In this document: positions 47,152 to 55,754 of the stretch, piece after piece | Position numbering within the stretch: position 1 is the first letter of the stretch | How the letters are laid out: each line of letters opens with the position of its first letter | Assembly: GCA_963839095.1 (NCBI GenBank) | Contig: CAWIUF010000066.1 | Location: 87,130-151,129 of the forward strand | Length of the DNA stretch: 64,000 nt | Source: Palsa-504 sp963839095 | Lineage (GTDB): Bacteria; Actinomycetota; Actinomycetes; Streptosporangiales; Streptosporangiaceae | Direction: 5' to 3' | The notes under the pieces: model-generated | What the model was told of the DNA's origin: nothing | What the model saw: only the letters and a program-made list of their open reading frames with translations | Database searches by the model: none | Translations under genes and position numbers: made by a program

Positions 47152-48576
47152 TTAGGCTGAAGGCAAGCTGAGTGTCAGCTGAGTGCCCTGGCCGACCTCG
47201 CTGGCCGCGGTCAGGCGGCCGCCGTGGGCCTCGGCCAGCTCGGCCGCGATGGCCAGGCCGATGCCGCTGCCGGAGATCTGGGCGGCCTGCTGGCCGCGGA
47301 AGAAGCGATCGAAGACCCGGGGCAGGTCCTCGGGCGGGATGCCCTGGCCGGTGTCGGCGACCTCGAGCTCCGCCCCGGCGCCGGTGGTCCGGGTGATGAT
47401 CGTGACCCGGCCGCCGGCCGGGGTGAACTTCAGCGCGTTGGTGAGCAGGTTGGTGATCACCTGGTGCAGCCAGCGCGGGTCGGCCAGGATCGGGGCGGCG
47501 GCGAGCTCGCGGTCCAGCGTGATCCCGGCCGCCTCGAACCGGCGGGCCAGGCTGTCGGCGGCGGCCGCGGCGAGGTCGGCGAGGTCGGCTGGTTTTCGCG
47601 TCAGGTTGAGGGCGGCGGCGTCGGCGGCGGCCAGCGTCTGCAGGTCGCCCACCATGCGCGCCAGGCGCAGGACCTCGTCGCGCAGCGAGCCGAGCTCGGC
47701 CGGGGTGGGTTCGGCCACGCCGTCCAGCAGCGCCTCGTGGCCCGCCTGCAAGATGGCGATGGGAGTGCGCAGCTCGTGGGCGACGTCGGCGACCAGGTTC
47801 CGGCGGATCTGCTCCTGCCGGTCCAGGGTGCCGGCCATCTGGTCGAAGGCGGCCGCCAGCTCGCGCAGCTCCCCGGCCGCGCGGATCTCGCCCACCCGGG
47901 CGGCGCGGTCCCCGCCCGCCATGGCCCGGGTCACCGCGATCAGCCGGATCACCGGGCGGGTGATCCGCCGGGCCACGGCCAGCCCGGTCAGCAGGGCCAG
48001 CAGCGCCGCCAGCCCGGCCGCCCCGGCGATGGCCCGCAGCAGCGCGGTCTTCAGCACGCGGTCGGCGGCGCCGAGCCCGGAGGCGGTGGTGCGCACCACG
48101 GCGGTGCCGACGCGCTGGCCGCGCACGATGATCGGCGGGCTCGTCTGCGGCCCCTGCGCGGCGGCGAAACTCTTCGAGGTGGCGATGATCCGGCCGTCCT
48201 GGTCGCGGATCTGGACCGCGGCCCCGAAGTCGGCGGCCTGGTCGAGGACCGCCTGCTGATCAGCGTGGGTCCAGGTGTTGTTCTGATCCCAGGCCAGTCC
48301 GGCCGTGAGCGCGACGGCGCGGGCCAGGTCGGTGCGCTGCTGGGTGGCCAGGTGGGAGACGTCGGCGGCGGCGAAGGCCGCGGTCAGCCCGGCCAGCAGC
48401 GCGACCGCGGCCAGCGCGATGCCGAGGAACGCCAGCGCCAGCCGCAGGCCCAGGGTGACGCCGCGGGCGCCCGGGCCCGCGGCCGCGGCCGCGGTTTCTT
48501 CGGATCCGGTCGCGGCGGGGCCCGGTGTCCCGGGTCCCGGTGTCCCGGGGCCGGGTGGAGCGGGGTCAGTCATCAC
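47152..48576 (-). CDS. Membrane sensor histidine kinase (MprB/BaeS-like)
   Basis: 474 residues. Helix 1 (LALAFLGIALAAVALLAGLT, about 45-65), extracytoplasmic sensor (70-180), helix 2 (AIAGAAGLAALLALLTGLAV), HAMP (ARRITRPVIRLIAVTRAM), HisKA with phospho-His in VADVAHELRTPIAILQAGHE, HATPase with NLLTNALKFTPAGG, VADTGQGIPPEDLPRVFDRF and GSGIGLAIAAELAEAHGG. Senses an envelope signal and phosphorylates the regulator encoded 6 nt upstream. The N-terminal 40 residues are Pro/Gly/Thr-rich. With HtrA downstream this is an envelope-stress module. Confidence 0.92.
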   Translation of the reverse strand: MMTDPAPPGPGTPGPGTPGPAATGSEETAAAAAGPGARGVTLGLRLALAFLGIALAAVALLAGLTAAFAAADVSHLATQQRTDLARAVALTAGLAWDQNNTWTHADQQAVLDQAADFGAAVQIRDQDGRIIATSKSFAAAQGPQTSPPIIVRGQRVGTAVVRTTASGLGAADRVLKTALLRAIAGAAGLAALLALLTGLAVARRITRPVIRLIAVTRAMAGGDRAARVGEIRAAGELRELAAAFDQMAGTLDRQEQIRRNLVADVAHELRTPIAILQAGHEALLDGVAEPTPAELGSLRDEVLRLARMVGDLQTLAAADAAALNLTRKPADLADLAAAAADSLARRFEAAGITLDRELAAAPILADPRWLHQVITNLLTNALKFTPAGGRVTIITRTTGAGAELEVADTGQGIPPEDLPRVFDRFFRGQQAAQISGSGIGLAIAAELAEAHGGRLTAASEVGQGTQLTLSLPSA

Positions 48577-48581
48577 CGGGC

Positions 48582-49295
48582 TCAGTCATCGCGGGCGACG
48601 CCCAGCCGGTAGCCGCCGCCGAGGACGGTCTGCACGATCTGCGGGTTGGCCGGGTCGTCCTCGACCTTGCGGCGCAGGTTCTTCACGTGCGAGTCGACGG
48701 TGCGCTCGTAGCCCTCGAACTCGTAGCCGCGCACCCGGTTGATCAGCTCGAACCTCGAGTACACCCGACCCGGGACGGTGGCCAGCGCGACCAGCACGCC
48801 CCACTCGGTGGGGGTCAGCGCCACCGCCGCGCCGCGCACCGTGACCAGCCGCTGCGGCTCGTCGATGACCAGCTCGCCGCCGCCGTAGCTGGTGACGCCC
48901 TGGGTGGCGGCCTTGGACTCCGGCCCGCCGCGGCGCAGGATGGCCTGGACCCGCAGGACCAGCTCCCGCGGGCTGAACGGCTTGGTCACGTAGTCGTCGG
49001 CGCCCAGCTCGAGGCCGCGGATCCGGTCTTCCTCCGCGCTCTTGGCCGTCAGCATCAAGATGGGCGTGGACCCGGTGCCCGCGGTGGCGCGCAGCTCGCG
49101 GGCCACCGTCTCACCCGGCACGTCGGGCAGCCCGAGGTCGAGGATCACCAGGTCCGGTGCGGAGGTCAGGGCCATGGTGATCGCCTCGGCCCCCGAATCG
49201 GTCGTCAGCACGGTGAACCCCGCGCGCTCCAGGTAGGAGCGCACCAGGTCGCGCAGCTTGCGCTCGTCCTCGACCACCAGCACGGTCGATGCCAT
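48582..49295 (-). CDS. OmpR-family response regulator (MprA-like)
   Basis: 237 residues. Receiver domain: STVLVVEDERKLRDLVRSYL with the acidic pair, phospho-Asp in LVILDLGLPDVPG, Lys in DDYVTKPFSPREL. Winged-helix domain: ALTPTEWGVLVALATVPGRV, FELINRVRGYEFEGYERTVD, VKNLRRKVEDDPANPQIV and VLGGGYRLGV. First gene of the regulator, kinase, HtrA operon. It probably activates its own operon and other envelope-stress genes. The promoter should lie in the 150 nt shared with the divergent small-membrane-protein gene. Confidence 0.93.
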   Translation of the reverse strand: MASTVLVVEDERKLRDLVRSYLERAGFTVLTTDSGAEAITMALTSAPDLVILDLGLPDVPGETVARELRATAGTGSTPILMLTAKSAEEDRIRGLELGADDYVTKPFSPRELVLRVQAILRRGGPESKAATQGVTSYGGGELVIDEPQRLVTVRGAAVALTPTEWGVLVALATVPGRVYSRFELINRVRGYEFEGYERTVDSHVKNLRRKVEDDPANPQIVQTVLGGGYRLGVARDD

Positions 49296-49449
49296 CGTCG
49301 CTCACCCCGCCTTTCCTCGCCGTCCGGCATGCCCCGGGGTGGCCCCCATCATGCCCGCCTCCACACGATCACCATGTCAGCTTCACCGAGGCCGCATGAC
49401 CGGGGGGTGCACTGATCATGACCGTACCGGCAGTTGGAGGACGACACAG

Positions 49450-49656
49450 ATGACCGGATCCGACCTGATCGTGCTGGCTCCCTGGCTGGTCTTCGTCGTG
49501 GCCCTGGCTGTCGTGTGCCTTCTCCTGCTCCGCTCTACCCACCCCGCCGGGCCCCGGCGGTCGCTCCGGGCCCGGCGGTCACGCCGGCCAGGCCGGCGCC
49601 ACGAGCCCCGGGAAACGAGATGTCCAGAGAACAACGCGGAGGCCAGGCCACGATGA
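49450..49656 (+). CDS. Small single-pass membrane protein
   Basis: 68 residues. MTGSDLIVLAPWLVFVVALA and AVVCLLLLRS form one membrane helix, followed by a strongly basic Arg/Pro tail. ATG 49450 has GGAGG eight bases upstream, one of the best ribosome sites here, which supports a real gene. It overlaps the start of the DksA/TraR-like gene by four bases. No family recognised. It is divergent from the envelope-stress regulator operon, so it may belong to its regulon. Confidence 0.6.
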   Translation: MTGSDLIVLAPWLVFVVALAVVCLLLLRSTHPAGPRRSLRARRSRRPGRRHEPRETRCPENNAEARPR

Positions 49657-50054
49657 CCGGCGAACAGGACACCGGAGTGCACGGACCGCGCTGGCGGGCG
49701 CTGCTCGAGGCGCGCTGGCAGGCGCGCCTGCGTGAGCTCACCGAACTGTCGCTGGCGTACCACGTCGCGATCGCCGCCATCCCTGAGCGGGCCGGCTCCG
49801 GAGCCGGAGCCGGCCGGGCCGCTGAGCCGGAGGCGCAGGCGCTGCTCCGCCGGGCGGTCACCGCCCGCCGGAAGCTGGCCGACGTCGAGGAGGCGCTCTC
49901 CCGGCTGGCCGCGGGCGAGTTCGGCCGGTGCGAGCAGTGCGGCGGGCAGATCCCGGACGGCCTGCTCGCTGTCATTCCCGAGATCCGGTACTGCGCCCGC
50001 TGTGACGGGGAGCCCGCCTGGATCCGCCCGCTGGCCGGGCGTACCGCCCGATGA
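49653..50054 (+). CDS. DksA/TraR-family zinc-finger protein
   Basis: 133 residues. Coiled-coil-prone N-terminal two thirds (RWRALLEARWQARLRELTEL ... AVTARRKLADVEEALSRLAA) and a C-terminal four-Cys zinc finger: GRCEQCGGQIPDG then IRYCARCDG. DksA binds the RNA polymerase secondary channel with ppGpp; the acidic coiled-coil tip residues of true DksA are not evident, so this may be a TraR/YteA-like relative. ATG 49653 follows GGAGG. Its TGA overlaps the ATG of the TerC gene. Confidence 0.85.
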   Translation: MTGEQDTGVHGPRWRALLEARWQARLRELTELSLAYHVAIAAIPERAGSGAGAGRAAEPEAQALLRRAVTARRKLADVEEALSRLAAGEFGRCEQCGGQIPDGLLAVIPEIRYCARCDGEPAWIRPLAGRTAR

Positions 50055-51040
50055 CGGCAGTACCGGCGTGGGCCTGGGTCGCCACGTTCGGCGTCCTCGC
50101 CGTGCTCATCGCGGTCGACCTCGTCCTCACCAGGGGAACCGGCAGCGGACTGCGCGCGGCGGCGGTCGAGAGCGCGCTGTGGCTCGGCGCCGCGCTGGCG
50201 TTCGGCGGGGTCCTGTGGCTGTGGCGCGGCCCGACCGCGGGCAGCCAGTACCTGGCGGGCTACCTGCTCGAACGGGCCCTCAGCGTGGACAACATCTTCG
50301 TCTTCGTCCTGCTGTTCGTCTCGCTGAAGGTGCCGGCCGAACTGCAGCGGCGGATCCTGTTCCTCGGCGTGGTCGGGGCGCTCGTCCTGCGCGGCGCCTT
50401 CATCGCCGCCGGCGGCGCGCTCATCGAGAGCGTGAGCTGGATCTTCTACGTGTTCGGGACGGTGGTGCTGCTGGCCGGGGCGCGCATGTTCCGGGGCGGC
50501 GAGGGCGGCTCGGGGGACAACCTGGCCGTCCGCGGCCTGCGCCGGGTCCTGCCGGTCTCCGAGCACTACGACGGCGGCCGGCTGATCACCCGGACGGCCG
50601 GCCGGGCCGCGGCCACGCCCCTGCTCGTGGCCCTGGTGGCCATCGCGGTCACCGACGTGGTGTTCGCCCTCGACTCCATCCCGGCGGTGTTCGGCGTCAC
50701 CCGGGACCTGTTCATCGTGTTCACCTCGAACGCCTTCGCGGTGCTCGGCCTGCGGGCGATGTACTTCCTGCTGGCGGGCTCGGCGGACCGGTTCGTGTAC
50801 CTGAAGCCGGGTATAGCGCTCCTGCTGGTGTTCATCGGAGTGAAGATGCTGCTCTACGACGTGGTGCACATGCCTACCTGGGTCAGCCTGGTGGTGATCG
50901 CGGTGGTCGCGGGCGGCGCCGTGGGAGCCAGCCGGTGGCGGGACCGGATCCTCCGGCGCCAGCTGGCCGCGGGTGGCGCGGCTTCGGCGGATGACGAGGC
51001 TCCCGCGGATCGCGCGGCCCGGGGTCCGGTGCGCACGTGA
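50051..51040 (+). CDS. TerC-family integral membrane protein
   Basis: 329 residues, about nine helices. Family hallmarks: LERALSVDNIFVFVLLFVSL with the conserved Asp-Asn, VRGLRRVLPVSEHYDGGRLI and VVFALDSIPAVFGVTRDLFI with the second Asp. TerC/Alx proteins export manganese or support metalation of secreted proteins; the tellurium name is historical. Coupled by ATGA to the zinc-finger gene and by GTGA to the DedA gene, forming a four-gene operon. The tail after 310 is non-conserved. Confidence 0.92.
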   Translation: MTAVPAWAWVATFGVLAVLIAVDLVLTRGTGSGLRAAAVESALWLGAALAFGGVLWLWRGPTAGSQYLAGYLLERALSVDNIFVFVLLFVSLKVPAELQRRILFLGVVGALVLRGAFIAAGGALIESVSWIFYVFGTVVLLAGARMFRGGEGGSGDNLAVRGLRRVLPVSEHYDGGRLITRTAGRAAATPLLVALVAIAVTDVVFALDSIPAVFGVTRDLFIVFTSNAFAVLGLRAMYFLLAGSADRFVYLKPGIALLLVFIGVKMLLYDVVHMPTWVSLVVIAVVAGGAVGASRWRDRILRRQLAAGGAASADDEAPADRAARGPVRT

Positions 51041-51708
51041 TCGCGCTGGACGTCCTGCGGGTCGACTCGCTGGTCTCGTACCTGATCGCGGTTCTCGCGC
51101 CGGCCCTCGACGCGATCCTGCCCGTGGTGCCCAGCGAGACCGCGGTGATCACGCTCGGCGTGGCCACCGCGGGCAGCGCCGATCCGCGCATCGCGCTGCT
51201 GGTGGCCTGCTCGGCGGCGGGCGCGTTCCTCGGCGACAACCTGTGCTACCTGCTCGGACGCCGGTTCGGGCCGTGGATCGAGCGCCGTTTCTTCACCAGC
51301 GAGAAGGGCGCCAGGCGGCGCGACTGGGCCGAGCAGTCGCTCGAGCGGTACGGGATGCCCCTCATCATCGTCTGCCGCTTCATCCCGGGCGGCCGGACCG
51401 CGGTCATGCTGTGCTGCGGCATCGTCGGGTATCAGCGCCGCCGGTTCGTCATCGCGACCGCGATCTCCGGGGTGATCTGGGCGTGCTACTCGTTCTTCAT
51501 CGGCCGCCTCGGCGGCAAGGCGTTCGAGGACAAGCCCTGGGCCGGGCTGCTGCTGGCTCTCGGCCTCACCCTCGCCGTCAGCGCCGTCATCGAGGCCGTC
51601 CGCCGGATCCGGGCGGCCCGCGCCCGTCGCCGGGCCGCCGCCACCCCCGAGCCGCCCGCCGCGCCGGAGGCCCCCCATGACTGCGAAGCATCCGGACGAC
51701 CGGCATGA
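51037..51708 (+). CDS. DedA-family membrane protein
   Basis: 223 residues. Re-entrant-helix motifs of the family: LPVVPSETAVITLGVATAGS, LGDNLCYLLGRRFGPWIERR and the signature ICRFIPGGRTAVMLCCGIVG, with IGRLGGKAFEDK near the end. DedA/DUF697 proteins act in lipid transport, for example undecaprenyl-phosphate or phosphatidylethanolamine flipping, and depend on proton motive force. Starts with GTG 51037 overlapping the terC stop. The last 30 residues are Ala/Pro-rich. A second, only distantly similar DedA gene is at 58303. Confidence 0.9.
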   Translation: MIALDVLRVDSLVSYLIAVLAPALDAILPVVPSETAVITLGVATAGSADPRIALLVACSAAGAFLGDNLCYLLGRRFGPWIERRFFTSEKGARRRDWAEQSLERYGMPLIIVCRFIPGGRTAVMLCCGIVGYQRRRFVIATAISGVIWACYSFFIGRLGGKAFEDKPWAGLLLALGLTLAVSAVIEAVRRIRAARARRRAAATPEPPAAPEAPHDCEASGRPA

Positions 51709-51761
51709 TGCATTCAGGTCAATGATGTACCAGTTGGCGTGTTTCATACCCAGAATGAGGA

Positions 51762-52848
51762 ATGCCCTTTTTCGCTCCGCCTTCCCCCGTCGAGGTGCCC
51801 TCGGATCTGCGTGAGACCTGTACCCGGTTCCTGACCCGGCACGGACCCGTGGTGCCGGCCCAGCTGCTGGCTGGTATCCCGGCCGACACGGTGCCCGACC
51901 AGTACGGCGAGGGCGGTGTCGTGGCCGTGCTGGAAACCGAGATCGCCGACCTGCTCGGCAAGGCCGCCGCGCTGTTCCTGCCCAGCGGGAGCATGGCCCA
52001 GCAGTCGGTCCTGCGGGTGCACGCGGACCGGCGGCAGCGCCGGACGGTGGTGTACCACCCCATGTGCCACCTCGAGCGGCACGAGGGGCAGGCCCTGCAG
52101 CGGCTGCACGGCCTGACCGGCCTGGCCGGGGACGCCGACCGGCTGCTGACCCTGGACGAACTCACCGCCATCGGCGAGGCGCCGGCGGCGCTGGTCATCG
52201 AGCTGCCGCAACGCGACCTGGGCGGCCAGCAGCCGGCCTGGGAGGACCTGGCCGCGTCAGGCCAGCTGGGCCCGGGACCGCGACGCGGCCGTGCACCTGG
52301 ACGGGGCCCGGCTGTGGGAGTCCGCGGCCGGCTACGAGCGGCCGCATGCCGAGATCGCGGCGCTGTTCGACACCGTGTACGTGTCGTTCTACAAGGGTCT
52401 CGGCGCGCTGCCGGGCTGCTGTCTGGCCGGCCCGCGGGACGTGATCGCCGAGGTGCGGGAGTGGCGGCAGCGGATGGGCGGGACCCTGTTCGGGCTGTGG
52501 CCCGGCGCGGCCTCGGCGCTGAGCAGCCTGCGGCGGCGGCTGCCGCTGATGCCGCAGTACCTGCGGCACGCCCAGGCCATCGCGGCCGCGCTGGCCGCGG
52601 TGCCCCGGGTCCGGGTGGTCCCGGACCCGCCCCAGGTGTCGATGATGCACCTGTTTCTGCGGACCACGCCCGAGGCGTTCGTCGCGGCGGCCACCAGGCT
52701 GGCCCGGGAGCAGGGGATCTGGACCTTCCCGCGCGCGGCGGCCACGGCCGCCCCGGACGTGGTGCGGCTGGAACTGACCGTCGGGGATGCCACCTGCGAG
52801 CTGGCCCCGGACCAGATCGCGGACATCGTGACGGCGCTGACGACCTAG
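51762..52848 (+). CDS. Beta-eliminating lyase / threonine-aldolase-like PLP enzyme, one frame break
   Basis: About 362 residues. GEGGVVAVLETEIADLLGKA, LFLPSGSMAQQSVLRVHADR and VYHPMCHLERHEGQALQRLH are the N-terminal PLP site; after a break near 52255 come AVHLDGARLWESAAGYERPH (PLP-ring Asp) and VSFYKGLGALPGCCLAGPRD (Schiff-base Lys). Cleaves threonine-type beta-hydroxy amino acids or acts on tryptophan/tyrosine-like substrates; L-threonine aldolase is most likely. ATG 51762 has GAGG immediately upstream at short spacing. Convergent with the SMR gene; free-standing. Confidence 0.85.
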
Positions 52849-52884
52849 GCGCGCCCCGCGCCGGGAACAGGAGCCCCGGCGGGG

Positions 52885-53208
52885 TCAGGGGGTCACGCCG
52901 GAGAGGTTGAGGCCGATGACGCCGGCCAGGATCAGGCCGATCGAGACCAGCTTGGTAGCGGATACCGTATCGCCGAGGAAGGCCATGCCGATGACGGCGG
53001 TGCCCGCGGCGCCGATGCCGGTCCACACCGCGTACGCGGCTCCCACCTCGAGCCTGCGCAGCGCGACGGTCAGCAGCGCGAAGCTCGCCAGCGCGCACGC
53101 CGCGAAGACCGCGGTCGGCCAGATCCGGGTCATCCCGTGGCTCATCTTCAGCGCCACCGCGAAGCCCGTCTCGAACAGGCCGGCGGCGACGAGGATCACC
53201 CACGCCAT
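52885..53208 (-). CDS. SMR-family exporter, SugE/Gdx (guanidinium) type
   Basis: 107 residues, four helices. MAWVILVAAGLFETGFAVAL has the essential membrane Glu at position 13, and SHGMTRIWPTAVF, RRLEVGAAYAVWTGIGAAGT and FLGDTVSATKLVSIGLIL follow the SugE/Gdx branch rather than EmrE. Gdx proteins exchange guanidinium for protons. ATG 53208 has GAGAGGTG seven bases upstream. I looked for a guanidine riboswitch in the short leader and saw none. Alone between the aldolase and esterase genes. Confidence 0.88.
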   Translation of the reverse strand: MAWVILVAAGLFETGFAVALKMSHGMTRIWPTAVFAACALASFALLTVALRRLEVGAAYAVWTGIGAAGTAVIGMAFLGDTVSATKLVSIGLILAGVIGLNLSGVTP

Positions 53209-53296
53209 CGTGTCACCTCTCAGTAGCCTTGCCTGATTTATAGGGCGCGGCCGAGGAATCGGAGTGGACCGGCGATGGAGCCCGGATGGAGGCTGG

Positions 53297-54221
53297 CTAG
53301 GCGAGGTGAGCGGCCAGGAAGGCGAGCGACGGCGGCTGCTGCGCGGCGAAGAAGGAGTCGTCGTGGCACCCCGGGCCGAACTCCACCACGGCGCCGGCCG
53401 GCAGCGCCCGGGCCAGCGCCTGGACTCCGGGGTGAAACGGGTCGGCGTCGCCGGACGCGACCCGCACCGGACGGCGGCCGAGCACGGCGGCGTGCGTGAT
53501 CGCGTCGCCGGCGGTGAAGGCGGCGGCCGAGGCGTAGGCGCCCGGGCTGGCCGCCCTGGCCTGCGGGTAGCTGGTCCAGATGGCCGGGCTGATCGCGGCG
53601 ACCGCGGCGAACAGGCGCGGGAACTTCTCGGCCAGCAGCAGCGCCCCGTAGCCGCCCATCGAGATGCCCATCGTGGCGACCGGCCGCGGCGGGCGGCCCA
53701 GGCCGAGGCGCCGGCAGCGCGGGATCAGCTCGCCGGTCACCATCGCCATCGGGTCGTCGCCCGGATGCGGGTTCCAGTAGCCGTTGCCGCCGTCGACGGT
53801 GACCAGGGCCAGGGGGGCCAGCGGGCGGCCGGCGGCCCGCGGGGTCAGCCCCTGGGCCAGGGCCTGCGCGGGTGACAGCCCGGCCAGCGCGTCGGCGTGG
53901 TTCGCGCCGAAGCCGTGCAGCATGACCACCAGCGGCAGCTCGTCCCCGGGACGGTGCCCGGGCGGGTAGGCGATCGTGTAGCCGACCGTCCGGCGGCGGG
54001 CGGCGGAGTGGAACGTGCCGGACAGCGACGGGCCGAGCGGACCGCGCGGCGTGGGCGGGGCGGGTACCGAGCAGGCGCCGTCGAGCTTGTCGAGGATGGA
54101 TGCGGCCGGGGAGGGTGCCGCGGGAGATGAGCTCGGCCCCGGCGGCTCCGGCGGCGGTGAAGGCGGCTGCCGTCAGGAGCCCGTTCCGGATAAAGGTCCT
54201 TCGCGACGCCGGACGGGTCAT
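53297..54221 (-). CDS. Tat-exported alpha/beta hydrolase (esterase), one frame break
   Basis: About 308 residues. MTRPASRRTFIRNGLLTAAA is a twin-arginine signal (SRRTFI). A break near 54100 leads to SILDKLDGACSVPAPPTP and GYTIAYPPGHRP, then LVVMLHGFGANHADAL (oxyanion loop), nucleophile elbow ATMGISMGGYGALL, Asp in VASGDADPFHPGVQ and His in FGPGCHDDSFFAAQ. Feruloyl-esterase/antigen-85-like hydrolase acting outside the cell on an unknown ester. ATG 54221 overlaps the end of the upstream membrane gene (ATGA). Substrate unassigned. Confidence 0.85.
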
Positions 54222-55198
54222 CGCGCGCCTGCCCCGGCCTGGACGGCGGCCTGGCGGCCGACCGCCAGGGCCGCGGTCAGGACCACGAGCCCGGCCACGT
54301 CGATCGTCCCCGGGTGGAACGGCCCGGGGACCCAGGCGGTGACCCAGGCGCAGGTCCCGCCGAGGAAGACGGCCATGGCGACGCAGGCCGCGCGGCCGAG
54401 CCGGGCCTCGAAGCGCAGCACGGCCGGCGACAGGACACCCGGCGACCGGCCGGCTCGCCGGACCGCGGTGACCGCGCCGGCCACCGCGGCCGCCACCGCC
54501 AGCGGGCTGAGGGCCATCCAGGCCACCACGGCCGCGGGGAAGGTGGCCAGCATGGCGGGATGAGCCCAGAACGAGGAGACGGACATGGTCGACGCCCAGG
54601 AGAAGGCCGCCACCCCGCCGGGGACCACGCTCAGGTGGTGGACCCACAGGTGGCCGCCGGTGCCCGGCCAGTCGTTCTCGAAGTGCCGGCCGCCGACGAC
54701 CACGACGGCCAGCCCCGCCGCGAACAGCGCCGACGGGCCGCGCAGGCCCGGCGGCCGGACCGTGACCACCCGCCAGGCCACCGGGAGCACGGCGAGCAGC
54801 GCCAGGACGGCCAGCACCAGCATGGCCGCTGACATCGCGAAGATGGCCACGATCACGTCCGCGGTGGCCCGCCCGGACCACTGCCAGACGGTGTTGAGCT
54901 GGGACCACAGGGCGCCGCCGACGCCGGCGAAGACCGCCGCGCAGCAGACCAGCGAGGCCAGGCTGGCGCTGGTGCGGGCCCGGGCCGACCCGGCCTCGGG
55001 GGCGCCGCCGGACAGGCCGGCCTCGCCGAGCCGGGCCACCAGCGCGCCCCGGATCACGTCCGCCGTGCGCGACCGGGACCGCGGCCGCTCCTCGATGTCG
55101 GCCACGAGGAGCTCGGCGAACTCCTCGCCGTAGCGGGACCGCCAGGTCTTCGGGTACCAGCGCAGGAGCCGCGCGGCGCGCGCGGCGGGCGCTTTCAT
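54218..55198 (-). CDS. Polytopic membrane protein cotranscribed with a PadR regulator
   Basis: 326 residues. The N-terminal cytoplasmic part RLLRWYPKTWRSRYGEEFAE is the amphipathic start common to membrane proteins encoded next to PadR regulators in actinobacteria. About seven helices follow (SLASLVCCAAVFAGVGGALW to DVAGLVVLTAALAVGRQAAV). No enzymatic motifs. It overlaps both the PadR gene upstream and the esterase gene downstream by four bases (ATGA each time), so the three form one operon under the PadR operator. Function unknown, possibly an export or sensory component. Confidence 0.75.
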   Translation of the reverse strand: MKAPAARAARLLRWYPKTWRSRYGEEFAELLVADIEERPRSRSRTADVIRGALVARLGEAGLSGGAPEAGSARARTSASLASLVCCAAVFAGVGGALWSQLNTVWQWSGRATADVIVAIFAMSAAMLVLAVLALLAVLPVAWRVVTVRPPGLRGPSALFAAGLAVVVVGGRHFENDWPGTGGHLWVHHLSVVPGGVAAFSWASTMSVSSFWAHPAMLATFPAAVVAWMALSPLAVAAAVAGAVTAVRRAGRSPGVLSPAVLRFEARLGRAACVAMAVFLGGTCAWVTAWVPGPFHPGTIDVAGLVVLTAALAVGRQAAVQAGAGAR

Positions 55199-55530
55199 GC
55201 TGTCCCCCAGGTCTGGGCGAGGCGGCGCAGGCCGACGTCGGCGACCCGGCGCTGGGCGTCGAGCTGGACCCGCAGCGTCACCGCGCCCACCGCGGTGAGC
55301 TGGTAGGGGCGGCGGCGGTCGTGGCTTTCCACCGGTTCGATCAGGCCCTGCGCCTGGAGCCGGGCGAGCGCCTCGTAGAGCGTGCCCGGCGCCAGCCGGA
55401 CGGCGGCGAACGACTCGATGTCCTTGGTCAGGGCGTAGCCGTGCTTGGCCCCGTCGGCCAGGCTGGCCAGGATGAGGGTGGCCGGGCCGGCGTACCGGCC
55501 GAACCCGTCGAGCGCTTTGTCGGGTGGCAC
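55195..55530 (-). CDS. PadR-family transcriptional regulator
   Basis: 111 residues. Winged helix: LILASLADGAKHGYALTKDI, LAPGTLYEALARLQAQGLIE and HDRRRPYQLTAVGAVTL. Short C-terminal dimerisation helix (PadR-s2 type). Represses its own operon until an effector binds; a direct repeat operator lies just upstream of the start. First gene of the operon with the membrane protein and esterase. The effector is unknown; for many such pairs it is a membrane-active drug. Confidence 0.92.
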   Translation of the reverse strand: MPPDKALDGFGRYAGPATLILASLADGAKHGYALTKDIESFAAVRLAPGTLYEALARLQAQGLIEPVESHDRRRPYQLTAVGAVTLRVQLDAQRRVADVGLRRLAQTWGTA

Positions 55531-55542
55531 GGCGTCACTCTA

Positions 55543-55570
55543 TATCGGCAACCGATCTATCGGCAACCGA
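55543..55570. promoter_or_regulatory. Direct-repeat operator of the PadR operon
   Basis: tatcggcaaccga occurs at 55543-55555 and again at 55558-55570 (15-nt period), with a degenerate third copy from about 55574 (tatctaccga). It begins 13 nt upstream of the PadR start. Each unit is itself a partial dyad (tcgg/ccga). Confidence 0.7.
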
Positions 55571-55754
55571 AATATCTACCGATCGTGGCGGCGACCTCAG
55601 CCGGGGTGCCCTGGTGCCCGGCCGGGATCCGCGCGGTCAGCGCCGGCTGAAAAATTTCTCGCATCGAGGTGTCGAATCCTCGTCCCGTCGATCGAGGCAC
55701 GGGTAGCGGGCGGACCGGGTCGACGGTCCGCCCCCGCCGAAGGGACGAATCGTC

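Noticed and set aside
53209..53296. Guanidine riboswitch before the SMR exporter gene
   Set aside because: The leader is only about 90 nt and shows neither the conserved ykkC core nor paired ACGR-loop hairpins.
53238..54908. 556-residue minus-strand frame spanning esterase and membrane genes
   Set aside because: Only a short middle part (the Tat signal) is real coding; the rest is a shifted frame of the two neighbouring genes.
55640..55720. tRNA-like stretch with gtcgaatcctc
   Set aside because: Resembles a T-loop, but no acceptor stem or anticodon arm can be folded around it.
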